DNA from: Pseudoxanthomonas sp. Root630
Lineage (GTDB): Bacteria > Pseudomonadota > Gammaproteobacteria > Xanthomonadales > Xanthomonadaceae
Direction of reading: 5' to 3'
Assembly (NCBI RefSeq): GCF_001427585.1
Contig: NZ_LMGY01000001.1
Span: forward strand, 311,270-375,269
DNA length: 64,000 bases
This document shows positions 19,268-29,165 of the stretch, one piece after another. Positions within the stretch are counted from its first letter, which is position 1. Each line of letters starts with the position of its first letter. A program made the position numbers and the translations under genes. Under the pieces are notes generated by a model. The model saw only the letters and a program-made list of their open reading frames with translations. It did no database searches and was not told the origin of the DNA.

Positions 19268-21175
19268 ATGATCACCATCACGCTCCCCGACGGCAGCCGC
19301 CGCGAGTTCGAGAACCCCGTCTCCGTCATGCAGGTGGCCCAGTCCATCGGTGCCGGCCTGGCCAAGGCCACCGTCGCCGGTGCCGTCGATGGCGTACTGG
19401 TCGATGCCAGCGACGTCATCGACCATGACGCCGCGCTGCGGATCATCACGCCGAAGGACGAGGAGGGCGTGGAGATCATCCGCCACTCCTGCGCGCACCT
19501 GGTCGGCCACGCGGTCAAGCAGCTGTACCCGGACGTGAAGATGGTGATCGGCCCGGTCATCGCCGAAGGCTTCTACTACGACATCTACAGCGAGCGCCCG
19601 TTCACGCCGGAAGACCTGGCGGCGGTCGAGCAGCGCATGCAGGAGCTGATCGCGCAGGACTACGACGTCATCAAGAAGGTGACGCCGCGTGCCGAGGTGG
19701 TGGATGTCTTCAAGGCGCGCGGCGAGGACTACAAGCTGCGCCTGATCGAGGACATGGGTCCCGAAGTGGCGACCATGGGCCTGTACTACCACCAGGAATA
19801 CGTGGACATGTGCCGCGGCCCGCATGTGCCGAACACGCGCTTCCTGAAGGCGTTCAAGCTGACCCGCATCTCCGGCGCCTACTGGCGTGGCGATGCCAAG
19901 AACGAGCAGCTGCAACGCATCTACGGCACCGCCTGGGCCGACAAGAAGCAGCTCGAGGCCTACATCCAGCGCGTCGAGGAAGCCGAGAAGCGCGACCACC
20001 GCAAGATCGGCAAGCAGCAGGAGCTGTTCCACCTGCAGGAAGAGGCGCCGGGCCTGGTGTTCTGGCACCCCAAGGGCTGGGCCATCTGGCAGGTGGTCGA
20101 GCAGTACATGCGCAAGGTCTACCGCGACAGCGGGTACCAGGAAGTGCGCTGCCCGCAGATCCTCGATGTCGCCCTGTGGAAGAAATCCGGCCACTGGGAC
20201 AACTACAAGGAAAACATGTTCTTCAGTGAGTCGGAAAACCGTACCTACGCGGTCAAGCCGATGAACTGCCCGGGCCATGTGCAGGTGTTCAACCAGGGCC
20301 TGCACAGCTACCGCGACCTGCCGATCCGCTACGGCGAGTTCGGCGCCTGCCATCGCAACGAGCCGTCGGGCGCGCTGCACGGCATCCTGCGCGTGCGCGG
20401 CTTCACCCAGGACGACGGCCATATCTTCTGCACGGAAGACCAGATCGAGGCCGAGGTCACGGCGTTCCACCAGCAGGCGCTGAAGGTGTACTCGGACTTC
20501 GGTTTCGACGACATCCAGATCAAGATCGCACTGCGTCCGGACTCGCGTCTGGGCGACGACGCCACCTGGGACAAGGCCGAGGCCGCCCTGCGCGCCGCCC
20601 TGCGCAGCTGCGGGGTGGAGTGGCAGGAGCTGCCGGGCGAGGGCGCCTTCTACGGCCCGAAGATCGAGTACCACCTGAAGGACGCGATCGGCCGTACCTG
20701 GCAGCTGGGCACGATGCAGGTCGACTTCATGATGCCCGGCCGCCTCGGCGCCGAGTACGTGGACGAGAACAGCCAGCGCCAGCAGCCGGTCATGCTGCAC
20801 CGGGCCATCGTGGGCTCGATGGAGCGGTTCATCGGCATCCTGATCGAGCACCATGCTGGTGCATTCCCCTCCTGGCTGGCTCCCCAGCAGGCCGTGGTGA
20901 TGAATATCACCGATGCCCAGGCCGATTACGTGGCCGAAGTCCGGAAAACCCTTGCAAATCAAGGCTTCCGGGTCGCGGCGGATTTGCGGAACGAGAAGAT
21001 CGGCTATAAGATTCGCGAGCACACGCTGCAGCGGGTGCCGTACCTGCTGGTGGTCGGTGACCGCGAGAAGGAAAATGGCGCCATCGCCGTGCGTACGCGT
21101 TCGGGCGAGGATCTGGGCACGATGTCCGTTGCCGCCTTCGCCGAACGTTTGCGGAACGAGCACGCCGCGCAATAA
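19268..21175 (+). CDS. thrS: Threonine--tRNA ligase
   Basis: Charges tRNA-Thr; cytoplasmic. The 635-residue protein has the TGS domain at 1-62 ([15 protein letters not shown]), the editing domain with [14 protein letters not shown] at about 75-90, the class II catalytic core and the anticodon-binding domain at about 535-635. The zinc ligand Cys334 lies in MNCPGH, exactly the E. coli position. ATG at 19268 is chosen because the family begins with this TGS strand; a frame opening at 19205 adds 21 unlike residues. It heads the thrS-infC-rpmI-rplT-pheST block. Confidence 0.98.
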   Translation: MITITLPDGSRREFENPVSVMQVAQSIGAGLAKATVAGAVDGVLVDASDVIDHDAALRIITPKDEEGVEIIRHSCAHLVGHAVKQLYPDVKMVIGPVIAEGFYYDIYSERPFTPEDLAAVEQRMQELIAQDYDVIKKVTPRAEVVDVFKARGEDYKLRLIEDMGPEVATMGLYYHQEYVDMCRGPHVPNTRFLKAFKLTRISGAYWRGDAKNEQLQRIYGTAWADKKQLEAYIQRVEEAEKRDHRKIGKQQELFHLQEEAPGLVFWHPKGWAIWQVVEQYMRKVYRDSGYQEVRCPQILDVALWKKSGHWDNYKENMFFSESENRTYAVKPMNCPGHVQVFNQGLHSYRDLPIRYGEFGACHRNEPSGALHGILRVRGFTQDDGHIFCTEDQIEAEVTAFHQQALKVYSDFGFDDIQIKIALRPDSRLGDDATWDKAEAALRAALRSCGVEWQELPGEGAFYGPKIEYHLKDAIGRTWQLGTMQVDFMMPGRLGAEYVDENSQRQQPVMLHRAIVGSMERFIGILIEHHAGAFPSWLAPQQAVVMNITDAQADYVAEVRKTLANQGFRVAADLRNEKIGYKIREHTLQRVPYLLVVGDREKENGAIAVRTRSGEDLGTMSVAAFAERLRNEHAAQ

Positions 21176-21224
21176 TTGATTCCGGCCCCCGCGGGCCGGC
21201 GCATTCATCCCTGGAGACTGCAAC

Positions 21225-21749
21225 ATCAGCATCCCTGACAACAAGCAAAACCGCAAAAACCACGAGATCCGCGTGCCGCGGGTGCGCGTGATCGGTTCCG
21301 ATGGCGAGATGATCGGCGTGCTCACGCGCGACGAAGCCCTGGCCAAGGCGGAGGACGAAGGCTTGGACCTGGTCGAGATCCAGCCCAACGCCGAACCGCC
21401 GGTCTGCAAGATCATGGACTTCGGCAAGTTCAAGTTCGAAGCGCAGAAGAAGGCCAACGAGGCCAAGAAGAAGCAGAAGCAGGTCGAGATCAAGGAACTC
21501 AAGTTCCGTCCCGTCACCGACGAGGGCGACTACCAGATCAAGATGCGCAACATCCGCCGCTTCCTGGAAGAGGGCGACAAGGTCAAGGTCAACATCCGCT
21601 TCCGTGGCCGTGAAATGAGCCACCAGGAGCTGGGTCGCGAGATGGCCGCGCGCATCGAAGCCGAGCTGGGCGACGAGATCGTCATCGAGTCCCGTCCGCG
21701 CCTGGAAGGCCGCCAGATGGTCATGATGATCGCGCCGAAGAAGAAGTGA
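21225..21749 (+). CDS. infC: Translation initiation factor IF-3, probably with an ATC start codon
   Basis: IF-3 binds the 30S subunit, prevents subunit joining and proofreads the start codon. The protein is 174 residues if translation begins at ATC 21225-21227, giving (M)[18 protein letters not shown]. No ATG, GTG or TTG lies in frame where homologous N-termini begin; the first in-frame GTG (21273) would remove the conserved N-terminal segment. GGAG at 21213-21216 lies eight bases ahead of the ATC, a good spacing. E. coli infC uses AUU and represses itself through IF-3 rejecting the rare codon; an ATC start fits the same control. Motifs [29 protein letters not shown] and [13 protein letters not shown] are typical. 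Confidence 0.93.
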   Translation: MSIPDNKQNRKNHEIRVPRVRVIGSDGEMIGVLTRDEALAKAEDEGLDLVEIQPNAEPPVCKIMDFGKFKFEAQKKANEAKKKQKQVEIKELKFRPVTDEGDYQIKMRNIRRFLEEGDKVKVNIRFRGREMSHQELGREMAARIEAELGDEIVIESRPRLEGRQMVMMIAPKKK

Positions 21750-21784
21750 TCCCGGCTGCCTCCGGGCGCAGGATCCGCAGGAGG

Positions 21785-21810
21785 GGCGCCGAGAGGCGCC
21801 TTTGCTGTTT
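21785..21810 (+). terminator. Terminator behind infC
   Basis: GGCGCC-GAGA-GGCGCC stem (21785-21800) followed by TTTGCTGTTT. It separates thrS-infC from the ribosomal protein genes, which have their own promoter at 21845-21873. Confidence 0.7.
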
Positions 21811-21844
21811 CCGGTAGTCGCCATCCCCGGCTAAGTGGCCGGAT

Positions 21845-21873
21845 TTGCAAGAAAAAACGGCAGCGGGCATAAT
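21845..21873 (+). promoter_or_regulatory. Sigma70 promoter of rpmI-rplT
   Basis: TTGCAA (21845-21850), a 17-base spacer and CATAAT (21868-21873) form a near-consensus promoter. Transcription would start near 21880, leaving a leader of about 150 bases before rpmI. Confidence 0.8.
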
Positions 21874-21879
21874 ACGCGG

Positions 21880-22032
21880 CCCGGTACGCCGGGAGGCTGT
21901 TCGCAGCCGATGGACCCGTCGGGGGTTCCCTTCTGGAATCAACGACTTACAAGCCGATATGGGCATGGATGGAAAGCGTGGTCGTCAGACTGCCGCCCGG
22001 ATCAGTGACATAAACCCGTCAAGGACATAGCA
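21880..22032 (+). promoter_or_regulatory. Structured leader of rpmI-rplT, candidate L20 autoregulation site
   Basis: About 150 bases of untranslated leader. It contains the hairpin GGCTG-TTCG-CAGCC (about 21894-21907) and several GC-rich segments. In E. coli and Bacillus, ribosomal protein L20 binds the leader of this operon and represses it. The position and length fit such a site, but I cannot identify the L20-binding fold by eye. Confidence 0.4.
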
Positions 22033-22230
22033 ATGCCCAAGATCAAGACCCACCGGGCGGCGGCGAAGCGTTTTCGCAAGACCGCATCCGGCAAGTTCAA
22101 GGCTGGCCACGCCAACCGTAGCCACATCCTCACCAAGAAAGCGACCAAGCGTAAGCGCGGCCTGCGTGCGACGAATATCATTCGCGCCGAGGACAGCGGC
22201 CGTTTGAACCGCATGCTTCCCTACCTCTGA
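22033..22230 (+). CDS. rpmI: 50S ribosomal protein L35
   Basis: A 65-residue, very basic large-subunit protein of normal length. [20 protein letters not shown] and the [15 protein letters not shown] segment are family hallmarks. AAGGA lies upstream of the ATG. Eleven bases separate it from rplT, and both belong to one transcript that can be controlled by L20. Confidence 0.98.
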   Translation: MPKIKTHRAAAKRFRKTASGKFKAGHANRSHILTKKATKRKRGLRATNIIRAEDSGRLNRMLPYL

Positions 22231-22241
22231 GGATTTGAGAC

Positions 22242-22601
22242 ATGGCACGAGTTAAGCGTGGCGTGACGGCGCGTCGCCGTCACAAGAAAGTCCTCCACCT
22301 GGCCAAGGGTTATTACAACGCCCGCCGCAAGGTGTTCCGCGTCGCCAAGCAGGCGGTGATCAAGGCGGGTCAGTACGCCTACATCGGCCGCAAGCAGAAG
22401 AAGCGCAACTTCCGTTCGCTGTGGATCACGCGTATCAACGCGGCCGCCCGTCTGAACGGTCTCAGCTACAGCCGTTTCATGAATGGCCTGCTGAAGGCTG
22501 GCATCACCCTGGACCGCAAGGTGCTGGCGGACATCGCCGTGCACGATGCGACCGGTTTTGCGGCTCTGGCTGAAAAGGCGAAGGGCGCACTCGCGGCGTA
22601 A
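22242..22601 (+). CDS. rplT: 50S ribosomal protein L20
   Basis: A 119-residue basic protein needed early in 50S assembly and the known translational repressor of its own operon. The N-terminal extension [20 protein letters not shown] and the segment [14 protein letters not shown] [14 protein letters not shown] are typical. A strong terminator follows at 22654-22687, so in this genome pheST is not simply downstream in the same transcript. Confidence 0.98.
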   Translation: MARVKRGVTARRRHKKVLHLAKGYYNARRKVFRVAKQAVIKAGQYAYIGRKQKKRNFRSLWITRINAAARLNGLSYSRFMNGLLKAGITLDRKVLADIAVHDATGFAALAEKAKGALAA

Positions 22602-22653
22602 GCCGCGTCTCCACCGTAAAGCACTCTCCGGCAATCCACCGCCGGGAACACGT

Positions 22654-22687
22654 GGGGAAGGGCGCGAGTCCTTCCCCATTGTTTTTT
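22654..22687 (+). terminator. Strong terminator behind rplT
   Basis: GGGGAAGG (22654-22661) pairs with CCTTCCCC (22670-22677), followed by ATTGTTTTTT. Confidence 0.93.
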
Positions 22688-22694
22688 GGGTTGC

Positions 22695-23816
<1,122 letters not shown>

Positions 23817-23853
23817 CGCCCCCGCGGTATTACGACACCCGACTCTTGAAGAC

Positions 23854-23871
23854 GGCGGGCCCGGGCCCGCC
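23854..23871. repeat. Perfect palindrome between pheS and pheT
   Basis: An 18-base fully palindromic GC sequence (GGCGGGCCCGGGCCCGCC) followed by CTACGG lies in the 71-base pheS-pheT gap. It resembles the GC-rich intergenic repeats common in Xanthomonadaceae. As RNA it would fold into a hairpin 16 bases ahead of the pheT start. Confidence 0.7.
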
Positions 23872-23887
23872 CTACGGATCACGAACG

Positions 23888-26275
23888 ATGAAGTTTTCTG
23901 AAAACTGGTTGCGCAGCCACGTTCCCACCCAGGCCACTCGAGACGAGCTGGCGGCCACGCTGACGGCGATCGGCCTGGAGGTCGAAGAGGTCGCCGCGCT
24001 CGGCGATGGCCTGGCGAACGTGGTGGTCGCGCGCATCGTCGAGTGCGCCAAGCATCCCGAAGCCGACCGCCTGCAGGTCTGCCAGGTGGATGCGGGGCAG
24101 GGCGGCCTGTTACAGATCGTCTGCGGCGCGCCGAATGCGCGCCCGGGTCTGATCGCGCCGCTGGCGATGGTCGGCGCCAACGTCGGCGGCATCGCCATCA
24201 AGGCGGCCAAGCTGCGGGGCGTGGAATCGAACGGCATGCTGTGCTCGGCGAAGGAGCTGGGCATCGACGCCGATGCGTCCGGCCTGCTCGAGCTGCCCGC
24301 CGATGCGCCGGTCGGCACGCCGGTCGCCGACTACCTCGGCCTGCCCGATGCCAGCATCGAGATCAAGCTGACGCCGAACCGCGCCGACTGCTTCAGCGTG
24401 CGCGGTATCGCCTACGACGTGGCGGCCTCGCTGGGCAGCGAGGTGAAGCCGCTGGACGCCGCGCCGGTGCCCGCGCACAGCCCGGTGACGATGGAGATCG
24501 CGCTCGAGGCCGGCGCCAAGGTGCCGCGCTTCGCTGGTCGCGTGATCGAAGGCGTCAACGCGCAGGCGCCCACGCCGGTGTGGATGGCCGAGCGCCTTCG
24601 CCGCAGCGGCGTGCGCCCGATCAGTTTCCTGGTGGACGTCACCCAGTACGTGATGCTCGAACTGGGCCAGCCGATGCATGCCTTCGACCGCGACACGCTG
24701 GAGGGCCCGGTCGTCGTGCGCCCCGCGCGCGCCGGCGAGCAGGCCAAGCTGCTGGATGGCCGTACGGTTTCGCTGGATGACGACTTCCTGGTCGTCGCCG
24801 ACAGCCGCGGCAGCCATGCCGCGCGCGCCGTCGCCCTGGGCGGCATCATGGGTGGCCTCGACACCCGCGTGACCGACGCGACGACGAATGTCTTCCTGGA
24901 AGCCGCGCACTGGATTCCGTCGGCCATCATCGGCCGCAGCCGCAAGCTCGGCCTGCACACCGATGCCGGCCACCGTTTCGAACGCGGCGTCGATCCCGAA
25001 TTGCCGCGCGTGGCCGTCGAGTACGCGACCCGCCTGATCCTCGACGTCGCCGGCGGTACGCCGGGCCCGACGACGGTGGTCGAACATGCCGAGCACCTGC
25101 CCGCGCCGACGGCGATCCGCCTGCGCCGTGCACGCATCACCCGCGTGCTGGGCGTGGAAATCGCGGACGCCGAGGTCGAGCGCATCCTCCGTGCGCTGGG
25201 CCTGCAGGCTGCGGCGGTCGCCGAGGGCTGGAGCGTCGTCGCGCCCACGCGCCGTTTCGATATCGCGATCGAAGAAGACCTGATCGAAGAACTCGCCCGC
25301 ATCCACGGCTACGACCGCGTACCCACCACGCTCCCCGGTGGCGCCACGCGCATCGCCTCACCGAGCGAGACGCGGGTGGAAGCCGGTGTCGTGCGGCGCC
25401 AACTGGCCGCGCGCGACTACCTGGAAACCGTGAACTTCGCCTTCGTCGACGCCCAGTGGCTTGCGCAGTGGCAGCAGTCGGAAGGCGCGGTGCCGCTGGC
25501 CAATCCGTTGAGCGCCGAGCTGGCCATCATGCGGACGGCGCTGCTGCCGGGTGTCGTGGCCGCGCTGCAGCGCAATGCCGCCCGCCAGGCGGGCCGCGTG
25601 CGCCTGTTCGAGATCGGCAACGTGTTCGAGGCGGTGGCCGGTGCGGCCCCGCGCGAGACGACCCGCCTGGCCGCTGCAGTGATCGGCGATGCGGTCAACG
25701 AGCAATGGGGCGAACCGGCGCGCAAGGTCGATTTCCATGATCTGAAGGGCGACCTCGAGACGGTTGCGGCACTGTCCGGCGCCACGCTGGAGTACCGGCC
25801 ATCGCATGCCCCGCACGGCCACCCCGGTCGCTCGGCCGATGTCTACCGTGACGGCGAAAAGGTCGGTTGGATCGGTCAACTGCATCCGCGCCTGCAGCGC
25901 GCCCTGGACCTGGATGCGGACGTGGTCGCGTTCGAAGTGGACCTCGCACCGCTCAGCGTCCGCGCGTTGTCGCGTGCCGGCGAGCTGTCGCGCTACCCGT
26001 CCGTCCGCCGGGACCTCGCGTTCGTCGCCGCCGACGATGTGCCCTGGTCGGCCATCGCGGCCACCGTGCGCACGGCGGCTGGCCCGCTGCTGCGGGACAT
26101 CCTGCTGTTCGACCGGTACGTCGGGCAGGGGGTCGAATCGGGACAAAAGAGTCTCGCTATGGGCTTGATTTTGCAGGACAACTCACGCACTCTGACCGAC
26201 CGCGACGTGGAGCAGGTAGTGGCCACGGTGGTGGCCGCGATCGGTGAGGCGCATGGCGCCCGGATCCGCGGATGA
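23888..26275 (+). CDS. pheT: Phenylalanine--tRNA ligase beta subunit
   Basis: The 795-residue length equals E. coli PheT. The N-terminal tRNA-binding domain starts MKFSENWLRSHVP and carries the EMAP-like segment CAKHPEADRLQVCQVDAG at about 50-68. The B3/B4 editing region follows (PNRADCFSVRGIAYDVA near 160; LDVTQY-like VDVTQYVMLELGQPMHAFD). The C-terminal ferredoxin-fold anticodon domain contains ELSRYPSVRRDLAFV at about 700. ATG at 23888 gives the correct N-terminus. Forms the heterotetramer with PheS. Confidence 0.97.
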   Translation: MKFSENWLRSHVPTQATRDELAATLTAIGLEVEEVAALGDGLANVVVARIVECAKHPEADRLQVCQVDAGQGGLLQIVCGAPNARPGLIAPLAMVGANVGGIAIKAAKLRGVESNGMLCSAKELGIDADASGLLELPADAPVGTPVADYLGLPDASIEIKLTPNRADCFSVRGIAYDVAASLGSEVKPLDAAPVPAHSPVTMEIALEAGAKVPRFAGRVIEGVNAQAPTPVWMAERLRRSGVRPISFLVDVTQYVMLELGQPMHAFDRDTLEGPVVVRPARAGEQAKLLDGRTVSLDDDFLVVADSRGSHAARAVALGGIMGGLDTRVTDATTNVFLEAAHWIPSAIIGRSRKLGLHTDAGHRFERGVDPELPRVAVEYATRLILDVAGGTPGPTTVVEHAEHLPAPTAIRLRRARITRVLGVEIADAEVERILRALGLQAAAVAEGWSVVAPTRRFDIAIEEDLIEELARIHGYDRVPTTLPGGATRIASPSETRVEAGVVRRQLAARDYLETVNFAFVDAQWLAQWQQSEGAVPLANPLSAELAIMRTALLPGVVAALQRNAARQAGRVRLFEIGNVFEAVAGAAPRETTRLAAAVIGDAVNEQWGEPARKVDFHDLKGDLETVAALSGATLEYRPSHAPHGHPGRSADVYRDGEKVGWIGQLHPRLQRALDLDADVVAFEVDLAPLSVRALSRAGELSRYPSVRRDLAFVAADDVPWSAIAATVRTAAGPLLRDILLFDRYVGQGVESGQKSLAMGLILQDNSRTLTDRDVEQVVATVVAAIGEAHGARIRG

Positions 26276-26331
26276 ATGGTTTGAAGGCAGTGGCAAGGCC
26301 GGCGACGGCCGCAACGGGGAAGCAGTAATCC

Positions 26332-26631
26332 ATGGCGTTGACGAAGGCGGAGATGGCCGAACGTCTCTTTGACGAGGTCGGTCTGAACAAGCGCGAGGCG
26401 AAGGAATTCGTCGACGCCTACTTCGACGTCCTGCGCGAAGCCCTGGAACAGGGTCGCCAGGTGAAGCTGTCCGGTTTCGGCAACTTCGACCTGCGCCGCA
26501 AGAACCAGCGCCCCGGCCGCAACCCGAAGACCGGCGAGGAAATCCCGATCTCGGCCCGGACCGTCGTGACGTTCCGGCCGGGCCAGAAACTCAAGGAGCG
26601 GGTGGAAACGTATGCTGGATCCGGGCAGTAA
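26332..26631 (+). CDS. ihfA: Integration host factor subunit alpha
   Basis: A 99-residue DNA-bending protein of the HU/IHF family that pairs with Ihf[29 protein letters not shown] (shown in part) and the DNA-binding beta-arm [17 protein letters not shown], with the intercalating Pro in RNPKTGE, are diagnostic. It follows pheT by 56 bases, the order found in most gammaproteobacteria. The 3' end overlaps the MerR-type gene by 20 bases. Confidence 0.97.
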   Translation: MALTKAEMAERLFDEVGLNKREAKEFVDAYFDVLREALEQGRQVKLSGFGNFDLRRKNQRPGRNPKTGEEIPISARTVVTFRPGQKLKERVETYAGSGQ

Positions 26632-26968
26632 CCGCGAGCTTCCGCCGATCCCGGCCAAGCGCTACTTCACCATCGGTGAGGTCAGCGAGCTCTGCGACGT
26701 GAAGCCGCATGTGCTGCGGTACTGGGAGACCGAGTTCCCCAGCCTGGAGCCCGCCAAGCGCCGCGGCAACCGCCGCTACTACCAGCGCCACGACGTGCTG
26801 ATGGTGCGCCAGATCCGCAGCCTGCTGTACGAACAGGGCTACACCATCGGCGGCGCCCGCCTGCGCCTGGAAGGCGAGGGCGCGAAGCAGGAAGCCGCGT
26901 TGAGCCACCAGATCGTGCGCCAGGTGCGCATGGAGCTGGAAGAAATCCTGCAGTTGTTGCGCCGCTGA
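26612..26968 (+). CDS. MerR-family transcriptional regulator
   Basis: A 118-residue regulator with an N-terminal winged helix-turn-helix ([24 protein letters not shown] cut here for length, residues about 16-40) and the wing motif [15 protein letters not shown]-terminal dimerisation helix ends the protein. It has no cysteine-rich metal loop, so it is not a metal sensor of the MerR/CueR kind. It always seems to follow ihfA in this group of bacteria; its targets are unknown to me. It overlaps ihfA by 20 bases, implying co-translation. Confidence 0.92.
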   Translation: MLDPGSNRELPPIPAKRYFTIGEVSELCDVKPHVLRYWETEFPSLEPAKRRGNRRYYQRHDVLMVRQIRSLLYEQGYTIGGARLRLEGEGAKQEAALSHQIVRQVRMELEEILQLLRR

Positions 26969-27008
26969 GCGCGCCGCCCGCGCCTAGGAATGGGCGCGGC
27001 AATGCCGG

Positions 27009-27014
27009 TATAAT
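27009..27014 (+). promoter_or_regulatory. -10 box of tRNA-Pro promoter
   Basis: A consensus TATAAT lies 27 bases ahead of the tRNA 5' end. No good -35 box is visible at 16-18 bases upstream. A perfect 7-bp hairpin (CCGCGCC/GGCGCGG, about 26979-27000) just before it probably ends the MerR transcript. Confidence 0.5.
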
Positions 27015-27041
27015 CAGCGCCCGCCTCAGGGCGGACCCATC

Positions 27042-27118
27042 CGGGGTATAGCGCAGCCTGGTAGCGCACTTGTCTGGGGGACAAGTGGTCGTCGGTTCAA
27101 ATCCGGCTACCCCGACCA
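27042..27118 (+). tRNA. tRNA-Pro (GGG)
   Basis: Acceptor arms CGGGGTA (27042-27048) and TACCCCG (27108-27114) pair, with encoded ACCA. The anticodon loop CTGGGGG gives anticodon GGG. T arm GTCGGTTCAAATCCGGC is normal. The 3' end borders a small island with a broken integrase, so this tRNA is a likely integration target. Confidence 0.97.
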
Positions 27119-27135
27119 AATTAGCTTTGAAATTC

Positions 27136-27169
27136 AGCGGCTTATCGGTTCATCCGGTGGCCGCTTTTT
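27136..27169 (+). terminator. Terminator of tRNA-Pro
   Basis: AGCGGC (27136-27141) and GCCGCT (27160-27165) close a stem with an inner CCGG helix, followed by TTTTT. Confidence 0.7.
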
Positions 27170-27260
27170 CATTTCCTCCTTATTCCTCCCTATTTCCTCC
27201 CTATCTGGACACCCAAGGCTTGAGGCCTGGGGCGCGATATGGCATCAATATCTTGTGAAA

Positions 27261-27276
27261 CGTGATCCAAATCACA
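27261..27276 (+). promoter_or_regulatory. CRP/Clp-like palindrome upstream of the toxin gene
   Basis: CGTGATCCAAATCACA matches the CRP consensus TGTGATC-N3-ATCACA at all but one of the defined positions. It lies 61 bases upstream of the toxin GTG. In Xanthomonadaceae the CRP homologue Clp recognises the same type of site. Binding is inference. Confidence 0.5.
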
Positions 27277-27337
27277 GCTGTCGGGGGCCGCAAACTGTGC
27301 GGTGTGGCGTTTACTAGGACATACCACGGAAGGTATA

Positions 27338-27742
27338 GTGTTCAAACTGTTAATCCACCCCGACGCTGCCGCCGACCTCCAGGCAATTCGCGCCGCCGAT
27401 CGCCACACCGGCGCCGATCTTCTGACCTACCTGCAGGAGCTTAATGATGACCAGGATCAACTCGACCTCCTTACGGTCCATGGCCACAGCTATGAAAACG
27501 GAGACTGGCTGGAAAACATCGACGTTTCGCGGATCGAATCGCAGCAGCAAGCCGGACGGAACCTCTGGCGACTGAAGTTGTGGGACCTGGAACGAGAGGG
27601 CATTCAGTACCGTTACATCTATGCCTTCGCTCCACGCAGCCGCACCATTCATATCCTCGCCGTAGTCCACAGGGATCGTTTCAACTATGAGCCAAGTCAC
27701 CCTATTACTCGAAGAGTTCTCGACGCCTACGCCCTCCTTTAG
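27338..27742 (+). CDS. RelE/ParE-superfamily toxin of a type II toxin-antitoxin pair
   Basis: A 134-residue protein. The N-terminal part (FKLLIHPDAAADLQAI) and the core LWRLKLWDLEREGIQYRYIY followed by RTIHILAVVHRDRFNYE match the RelE/ParE (HigB-like) fold, whose members are mRNA interferases or gyrase poisons. GTG at 27338 is preferred because GGAAGG lies directly upstream; an open frame begins earlier at 27302. The gene comes before its antitoxin, as in higBA, and overlaps it by 56 bases. Base composition is lower in GC than the core genes around it, in keeping with the island context. Confidence 0.8.
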   Translation: MFKLLIHPDAAADLQAIRAADRHTGADLLTYLQELNDDQDQLDLLTVHGHSYENGDWLENIDVSRIESQQQAGRNLWRLKLWDLEREGIQYRYIYAFAPRSRTIHILAVVHRDRFNYEPSHPITRRVLDAYALL

Positions 27743-28157
27743 GGCTGGCGACCAGCTACCCCAGACCGCGACCTCAGGTGAGGTTGTGCGTTTTGTGCTG
27801 CGCGGCGATGTCGACTACGGCCCAGGTCAATCGATTGACTCTCTCATCGCATCGATGGCGGAGCGTGACGAGACTCTGGTGCAAGACATGCAGGCCAGCC
27901 GTCGGCGCCGTGCGGATCGTGCTGCAGCAGAGGGCGTGAAGTCCCTGAAGTCCCTCCGTTTGAGTCGGGGCATGTCGCAATCCGACTTGGCTAGCGCTAT
28001 CGGCATGCAACAGCCTCATATCGCACGTATAGAGAAGGGAAACAGCTGCCCAACATTACAGACCTGCCGTCGCCTAGCGTCGGCACTGGGTGTCGACATG
28101 AACACATTAAACGAGTATATGCCGCAGGTTGCCGACTCCGTTGAGGCTGCTTCGTGA
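27687..28157 (+). CDS. XRE-family helix-turn-helix antitoxin
   Basis: A 156-residue DNA-binding protein. The C-terminal half is a Cro/C1-type helix-turn-helix (SLRLSRGMSQSDLASAIG, then QQPHIARIEKGNSCPTLQT) at roughly residues 88-145. The N-terminal part would bind the toxin. It overlaps the toxin gene, and its stop codon overlaps the GTG of the next gene, so the three genes form one operon. By analogy with HigA it should repress the operon promoter and neutralise the toxin. Confidence 0.85.
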   Translation: MSQVTLLLEEFSTPTPSFRAGDQLPQTATSGEVVRFVLRGDVDYGPGQSIDSLIASMAERDETLVQDMQASRRRRADRAAAEGVKSLKSLRLSRGMSQSDLASAIGMQQPHIARIEKGNSCPTLQTCRRLASALGVDMNTLNEYMPQVADSVEAAS

Positions 28158-28606
28158 GGATCCAGAGATCGATTGGTGGCATCTTCTGTGACGATATTCG
28201 AGAAGAGGTCAACGGCAAGATCTCGCTCGTGGGCTGCTACACGGGCGGCATGCAAGTGGAATCTTTTCCTGCAACGCTGCCGAAGCTTTGTGTCTTCGTG
28301 CGCGTGATCTTCTCGGCGCATGAGCCGCCAAGCAGCGTGTCGTTTCGCCTGCTACGCGACGACGAGCAGTTGGTGGTGGGACATCTTCCCCCTGAGACAA
28401 TGCCGGCGGCAGCGCCGGAAGGCGCGGACGAAAGCCTGATGTCGGTCATCCATGGCCAGATCGTGCTATCTCCGTTTGAGCTCACCGGCCCTTGCACGTT
28501 GCGCATGCGCGCGGTTGTGGATGACGTGGAGTTGCGTGGACTGTCCTTGAAGATCACGCAGCGAGATCAAGTCGCGACCTCGACACCGCCGATCGCAATT
28601 GTCTGA
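28154..28606 (+). CDS. DUF6941-like hypothetical protein
   Basis: A 150-residue soluble protein without signal peptide or membrane segment. The N-terminal IFCDDIREEVNGKISLVGCY pattern resembles the DUF6941 family, proteins of unknown function with beta-rich folds. The GTG start overlaps the antitoxin stop (GTGA). Its 3' end overlaps the convergent integrase remnant by about 50 bases. It may be a third member of the toxin-antitoxin operon or an unrelated passenger; the sequence does not decide. Confidence 0.65.
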   Translation: MRIQRSIGGIFCDDIREEVNGKISLVGCYTGGMQVESFPATLPKLCVFVRVIFSAHEPPSSVSFRLLRDDEQLVVGHLPPETMPAAAPEGADESLMSVIHGQIVLSPFELTGPCTLRMRAVVDDVELRGLSLKITQRDQVATSTPPIAIV

Positions 28607-29165
28607 GCTGGCTTGGTAGCTTCAGGCCTGGTGTGACCCTTGTCCACGGCAGCTCGTGGTCCTCGAGGTAGATCTCGGTCGTGGACACTTCCTGGTGCGC
28701 CAGCAGCTCCTGCACCTGCTGCTTGGTCCAGCCGGCCTCCGACATCAACGGCGCAGCGCCGAGGCTTCGGATCTCGTGGAAAGTTGGCGGGTGATCGCCG
28801 CCTAGCTCCAGCCGGTCCCGAATCGATGCGAACTCGCGCGTCAGCTGTTCCGGCAGCACTTGGGTAGGATGTGACCGCGCGGCGGCCTGGTGGCCACGGG
28901 GCTTCTGCTCCTCCGGCAGGCGGTGCATGAGGTAGGGTGAGACCACTTTGTCTCGGCAGCGATCGACGACAGCCTGCAGGTCTGGCGTCGGGACAATCTC
29001 GAGCCGGGCCTGGCTGCTGTTCTCCGTCTGCTGAGGCACCACCCGCCACACCGCTTCGCGCACGTGTGCGAACTGAGCGGCCACGATGCCCTCACGACGC
29101 TGCAGGCTCAGGAGCGACAGATCCATGGCGTTCTGCAGCCACACGCTGGAGCCCAAGGGTGGACG
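28554..29165 (-). pseudogene. Truncated tyrosine recombinase (phage-type integrase), catalytic part only
   Basis: The minus-strand frame keeps the C-terminal catalytic domain of a phage-type tyrosine integrase. It has AMDLSLLSLQRREGIVAAQF with the first catalytic Arg, FHEIRSLGA (the HxxR box), LLAHQEVSTTEIYL (His and the nucleophilic Tyr). The arm-binding and core-binding domains (about 150-200 residues) are missing. The frame stays open upstream to 29249, but that part has no integrase similarity. The catalytic-Lys strand reads QQTENSSQARLEI, so the Lys may also be lost. No matching start or ribosome site. It marks the far edge of the tRNA-Pro island. Confidence 0.8.

Noticed and set aside
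21182-21199. GC hairpin in the thrS-infC gap as a terminator
   Set aside because: CCGGCCC/GGGCCGG has no T run, and the infC ribosome site follows closely; more likely a structure in a shared transcript.
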